DNA of 64,000 nucleotides, taken from Candidatus Promineofilum glycogenicum (GTDB lineage Bacteria > Chloroflexota > Anaerolineae > Promineifilales > Promineifilaceae). Positions 60,531-64,000 of the stretch are shown here, one piece after another (position 1 is the stretch's first letter; each line of letters opens with the position of its first letter). The DNA lies in assembly GCA_016707605.1 (NCBI GenBank), contig JADJHJ010000001.1, positions 372,001 through 436,000 of the forward strand, written 5' to 3'. The position numbers were made by a program, and so were the translations under genes. The notes beneath the pieces were generated by a model. The model was not told the DNA's origin and ran no database searches. It saw only the letters and a list, made by a program, of their open reading frames with translations.

Positions 60531-63317
60531 CTAATCCCTAGCCCTTGCCAACACCGCCCGCCCAATCGCCTCGGCCGCGGCGATGTCGTTCACGTCTTCC
60601 AGCACCAGGGCCACAACAAAGCGCGGCGCGTCGGCCGGGGTGAAGCCCAGATACCACGTGTTGTGGTGGCCGGCCGGGCCGGAGAGGGGTGACACGGCGA
60701 AGTCGCGCACGTCGCCCGACTGCGGCCACGTCTCGCGCACGGCCACAGCCGCTTCGGCGGCCACGGCTCGCTCGGCCGTGATGGCCAGCGGTTGCGCAAC
60801 CCAACGGCCGTCGGCGTCGGTCACGGCTTCGACCAGGCGCGGCGCGGGCAAGCGGCCGTCGCCGGCCAACGCCGCCGTTGCCAATGCTGCTTGTAGGGGA
60901 GTTACCGTCAGCCCGGCCTGGCCGATGGCCGCCAACTCCGGTTGGTCAATAATCGCCTCGCCGCCGGCCGTCGGGATGGGCAGCGCGGGCGGCGTCGTCA
61001 GGCCAAAGCGGGCCAGGGCGTCGTCGAGGGCCGCCGCGCCCAACTCCGTCCCCAACGTTTGCAGTGGCGCGGGGCAGCGCAGAACGGCCATATCGGCCCA
61101 GCTGTGGCGGGCGGCCGGGTTCGACTCGTCCTCGCGCACCACACAGCGCTGCACCTGCCCATCGATGATCACCGGCGCAAATGGCTCGGCCACGGGGTCA
61201 TCCAGCCGCAGCGCGCCCGATTCGAGCGCGGCGGCGGTCAGAAAAGGCAGCGTGATCAGCCCCGGCTGATAGAGACCCTGGCCGGCCCGGTCGAACAGCG
61301 GCCCGCTCTCGTCGGCGGCCAGCGCCTCGAACTGCTCGGCCAGGTCGTTGGCGTCGTAGTCGGGCCGGCTGACGAGGGCGCGGATGGCCGCCTCCGGCGT
61401 GTCGCCCACGGTCGAAAGCTCCAGCAGCACCAGCCCGCCGCTGTACCCTTCCATCTGCTCGGCGGCATAGGCTTGCCACTCGGCGTCGAGCGTCAGCCGC
61501 ACGTCGCGGCCGTCGGGCGAGGTGTGGAGCATCGTCTGCCACGCCTCGCTCCACAGGTCGCCCACGTGGCCGCGCAGCACGGCGTCATAGGCGCGCTCGA
61601 TGCCGGCCGCGCCGAAGCGCACGCTGTAGTAGCCGACGGCCGGCCCGCCCGCCGGCTGCGGATAGACGCGTTCCAATGCCCCCGTCTCGCCCACCGACTC
61701 GGCCAGCACCGCGCCGTGGCGGTCGACGATTTGCCCGCGCCGCACCCGCCGCTCCGTCTCCACCAGCCGTGGGTTGTCGGGCCGGGCGGCCAGCACCTCG
61801 GCGCGCACGGCGCTCCAGTAGGCCAGCGTCAGGGCGACGACGGCGAAACCGGCCAGCAGCGCCGCGCCCAGCCGTTCGATGCGCCGGGCCAGGCGCGGGT
61901 CGAAGGCGCGCGTCGGCGCAATCCGGTCGCCGGCGGCCGAGAGGTGGAGCAGCAGGCCGAGCATGACGCTGCTGACCAGCAGCGAACTGCCGCCGTAGCT
62001 GATGAACGGCAGGGTGATGCCGGTCAGCGGCAGCAGCTTGATGACGCCGCCGATGATGAGAATGGCCTGCACGGAGAACAGCACGACCAGCCCGGCGGCC
62101 AGATAGGCGTGGAAGAAGCGCGGCCGGAGGCCTTGCAGGGCCAGCAGCGCCGCCCGCAGCCCGCGCAGGGCCACCAGGGCGAAGGCGGCCACGACGGTCA
62201 GGCTGCCGACCAGCCCCCACTCCTCGGCGATGGCCGCCAGGGCGAAGTCGGAGTGGACGACGGGGATGTAGTCGGGGAAGCCCTGCCCCGCGCCGCGGCC
62301 GAAGATGCCGCCCGCCGCCTGGGCGTAGAGCGACTGGACGACCTGGTAGGCGCGGTCGCTGACGTTGGGCCACGGGTTGAGCCAGGTCAGCACGCGCGGG
62401 GCGACCACGGTGTCGAAGGCGAAGAAGGCGAAGACGGCCGCCGCCGCCAGCAGGGCCAGCCCGCTCCAGACGTAGAGGCGCTCGCCCGTGGCTAGATAGA
62501 GCAGGGCCACGAAGACGATGAAGAACAGCGCCGCCGCGCCCAGGTCTTGCTGCCAGACCAGCAACAGCAGGCAGAAGCCCCACATCAGCAGCAGCGGCCC
62601 CAGAAAGGGCATCTGACGCAGCAAGCGTTGCGTGGCGCTGTGCGCCGGCTCACCGTCGGCGCGCCGCGCGGTGCGCCGGTTGTAGCGATAGAGCGGCTCC
62701 TGCTCGGTGAAGTAGCTGGCCAGGAAGATGACCAACAACACCTTCAGCAGTTCCGACGGCTGGAAGTAGATGACGCCCAGAATGGGGGCGGGGATGGGCA
62801 GCCACAGGGCCACGCCGCTGCCACCGGGGTTGACGCCAAAAATCAGGGTGATGGCCACCAGCAACAACCCGCCCAACAGCAGCACGTAGCGATAGCGCAT
62901 GAGCGGTTGCAGCGAGCGCGGCGCGGCGACGACGATCAGCAGCGCCGCGGTGGCCACCACGTACCACAACGTCTGCCGCCCCAGAAAGTTGGGGGCCAGC
63001 CGATCCTGGAGCAGCAGCCCCCAGCCGGCCAGCAGGACGTAGACCGGCAGGAGGTACGGGTCGCGGTGGGGCTTTAGATGGCGCAGCAGCAGATGGGCGG
63101 CGACGCTGACGGCCAGCCACACCGCCGGCCACACCAGCCGCGGCCAGGCCCAGCCGCCGGCTGTCGCCACACCCAGCGCCACGACGTTGGCGGCGACGAA
63201 GAGCACGGCCAGCGCCAGCAGCAGCCCCTCGCGCCGGTCGCGCGGCCGGTCGCGCTCCTCCAGCGCGTGCCCGGCCCAGCGCCGCCAGGCGACCAGCCCG
63301 GAGCGAACGTTCATCAT
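60531..63317 (-). CDS. SEDS (FtsW/RodA) protein fused to a penicillin-binding-protein domain that lacks catalytic motifs
   Basis: 928 residues. Residues about 30-465 are a SEDS glycosyltransferase with the polymerase Asp in WQQDLG (258), HSDFALAAIAEEWGLVG (355-371) and LPLTGITLPFISYGGSSLL (429-447). After another helix, residues 520-928 form a class B PBP-like part: RRGQIVDRHGAVLAES (526-541), then GLYQPGLITLPFLTAAALE, GQAGLTVTPLQAALA (799-813) and TWYLGFTPADAPRF (887-900). Yet SxxK is replaced by Leu-Ile-Thr-Leu (687-690), SxN by Arg-Cys-Pro (747-749), and KTG is absent (875-885). SEDS activity seems intact; the transpeptidase is probably inactive. ATG overlaps the mtnP stop. Confidence 0.88.
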   Translation of the reverse strand: MMNVRSGLVAWRRWAGHALEERDRPRDRREGLLLALAVLFVAANVVALGVATAGGWAWPRLVWPAVWLAVSVAAHLLLRHLKPHRDPYLLPVYVLLAGWGLLLQDRLAPNFLGRQTLWYVVATAALLIVVAAPRSLQPLMRYRYVLLLGGLLLVAITLIFGVNPGGSGVALWLPIPAPILGVIYFQPSELLKVLLVIFLASYFTEQEPLYRYNRRTARRADGEPAHSATQRLLRQMPFLGPLLLMWGFCLLLLVWQQDLGAAALFFIVFVALLYLATGERLYVWSGLALLAAAAVFAFFAFDTVVAPRVLTWLNPWPNVSDRAYQVVQSLYAQAAGGIFGRGAGQGFPDYIPVVHSDFALAAIAEEWGLVGSLTVVAAFALVALRGLRAALLALQGLRPRFFHAYLAAGLVVLFSVQAILIIGGVIKLLPLTGITLPFISYGGSSLLVSSVMLGLLLHLSAAGDRIAPTRAFDPRLARRIERLGAALLAGFAVVALTLAYWSAVRAEVLAARPDNPRLVETERRVRRGQIVDRHGAVLAESVGETGALERVYPQPAGGPAVGYYSVRFGAAGIERAYDAVLRGHVGDLWSEAWQTMLHTSPDGRDVRLTLDAEWQAYAAEQMEGYSGGLVLLELSTVGDTPEAAIRALVSRPDYDANDLAEQFEALAADESGPLFDRAGQGLYQPGLITLPFLTAAALESGALRLDDPVAEPFAPVIIDGQVQRCVVREDESNPAARHSWADMAVLRCPAPLQTLGTELGAAALDDALARFGLTTPPALPIPTAGGEAIIDQPELAAIGQAGLTVTPLQAALATAALAGDGRLPAPRLVEAVTDADGRWVAQPLAITAERAVAAEAAVAVRETWPQSGDVRDFAVSPLSGPAGHHNTWYLGFTPADAPRFVVALVLEDVNDIAAAEAIGRAVLARARD

Positions 63318-64000
63318 GTGGGCAAGTACCGGCCGATCAGCGGTCGCAGCGCGTCGCGCACGTCGGCCGGAGCGTGGCGGGGGTCGGTGATCAGGGCGTC
63401 CTTCATGCCGCTGTGGGCCGGGAAGTCGCCCGCCCAGCTCTCATAGGCAGCGACCAGATTGCTGATCGCCTCTTGCGCCAGGCGCGTGTTGGCCTGCAAG
63501 ACGCGGACGACCATCTCGACCGTGACCGGGGCCTCGCTGTGGTGCCAGACGTCGTAGTCGGTGATGTGGGCCATACAGGCGTAGCTGATCTCGGCTTCGG
63601 CGGCCAGGAACGCCTCCGGGCTGGTGGTCATGCCGATGATGCTCATGCCCCACTGGCGATAGACCTCCGACTCGCCGCGGGTGCTGAAGCGCGGCCCTTC
63701 GACGGTAATGAACGCTCCATTGCGATGCAGCCGGCCGCCGGCGGCCAGGGTGGCGTCGGCCAGGGCGGCGCTGAGGTGGGGACAAAACGGCTGGGCCGCG
63801 GACACGTGGGCGACGAGGCCGCGGCCGAAGAAGGAGCGCTCGCGCACGCCCTTGGTGAAGTCGAACAACTGGTCCGGCACGACGATGTCGCCCGGCGCGT
63901 AGTCCTCGCGCAGCGAGCCGCAGGCGCTGACGGCGACGATGTAGCGCACGCCGAGCGTCTTCAGGGCGTAGATGTTGGCCCGGTAGGGGACTTCGCCGGG
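63314..64000 (-). CDS. mtnP: S-methyl-5'-thioadenosine phosphorylase, C-terminal 228 residues (runs off the right edge)
   Basis: Purine nucleoside phosphorylase-family enzyme that salvages methylthioadenosine. The frame is open to base 64000, so the N-terminus is missing. Seen: RANIYALKTLG, then VSACGSLREDYAPGDIVVPDQ, the phosphate and purine motifs TVEGPRFSTRGESEVY, IIGMTTSPEAFLA and AEISYACMAHITDYDVW. Overlaps the SEDS-PBP gene by ATGA, so the two are co-translated although no functional link is evident. Confidence 0.93.
   Translation of the reverse strand, partial: PGEVPYRANIYALKTLGVRYIVAVSACGSLREDYAPGDIVVPDQLFDFTKGVRERSFFGRGLVAHVSAAQPFCPHLSAALADATLAAGGRLHRNGAFITVEGPRFSTRGESEVYRQWGMSIIGMTTSPEAFLAAEAEISYACMAHITDYDVWHHSEAPVTVEMVVRVLQANTRLAQEAISNLVAAYESWAGDFPAHSGMKDALITDPRHAPADVRDALRPLIGRYLPT

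Noticed and set aside
60942..62495. Long plus-strand frame of 517 codons opposite the SEDS fusion
   Set aside because: Antisense mirror frame rich in Gln, Arg and Ala; the minus-strand protein has clear helices and motifs.

Overview
This is a high-GC, gene-dense bacterial chromosome segment, mostly housekeeping metabolism with no phage, plasmid, rRNA, tRNA or CRISPR. The gene set and style suggest a Chloroflexota bacterium of the Anaerolineae/Caldilineae type: a short class I ketol-acid reductoisomerase, a MoxR-DUF58-vWA operon, a PucR-type regulator, Thr/Pro-rich lipoproteins, many genes that look leaderless, and intergenic palindromes. That placement is inference; no marker gene here fixes the taxon.

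Layout. 1-4750 (minus strand): branched-chain amino acid operon ilvB-ilvN-ilvC-leuA behind a leader peptide, antiterminator and terminator. 5012-9661 (minus): response regulator, hybrid sensor kinase (frameshifted), PucR-like regulator. 9840-13283 (minus): pyruvate dehydrogenase E1 alpha, E1 beta, E2. 13408-22933: homoserine kinase, a membrane molybdopterin oxidoreductase, DUF1385 protein (frameshifted), 2H phosphoesterase, a zinc-ribbon membrane protein, saccharopine dehydrogenase-like protein, Rieske protein, sugar dehydrogenase-like lipoprotein, citrate synthase. 22970-31552 (minus): dTDP-glucose dehydratase, then MoxR-DUF58-vWA-unknown-NudC, a diacylglycerol kinase-like protein and a dual-specificity phosphatase. 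31731-40199: Kelch protein, SbcD-SbcC, and a divergent TetR/MocR pair. 40210-48382: Ogt, SpoU methylase, CBS pyrophosphatase, GT2, GH4 glycosidase, zinc-ribbon membrane protein, ScpA, GT-C glycosyltransferase. 48383-53325: repeat-flanked Mrr-like nuclease, histidine phosphatase, glycerate kinase, phosphohexomutase. 53483-64000: M20 peptidase (frameshifted), AzlD-AzlC, a clostripain-fold lipoprotein without catalytic residues (frameshifted), PHP protein, a SEDS (FtsW/RodA)-penicillin-binding-protein fusion without catalytic residues in the transpeptidase part, and MTA phosphorylase (partial).

Most notable points: (1) a complete ribosome-mediated attenuator upstream of ilvB, with a 29-residue leader peptide rich in Leu/Val/Ile; (2) two apparent pseudoenzymes, the transpeptidase half of the SEDS fusion and the C11 peptidase-like lipoprotein; (3) several sequence-unrelated families of intergenic elements sharing one design, two inverted copies of a short palindrome (REPIN-like); (4) a composite modular repeat placed against start codons and flanking a membrane-anchored Mrr nuclease; (5) -10 boxes exactly 7 nt before ATG in at least six genes. 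Four genes each carry one single-base indel, three of them clearly in homopolymers, and there are poly-G tracts between repeats, so some oddities may be sequence error rather than biology.
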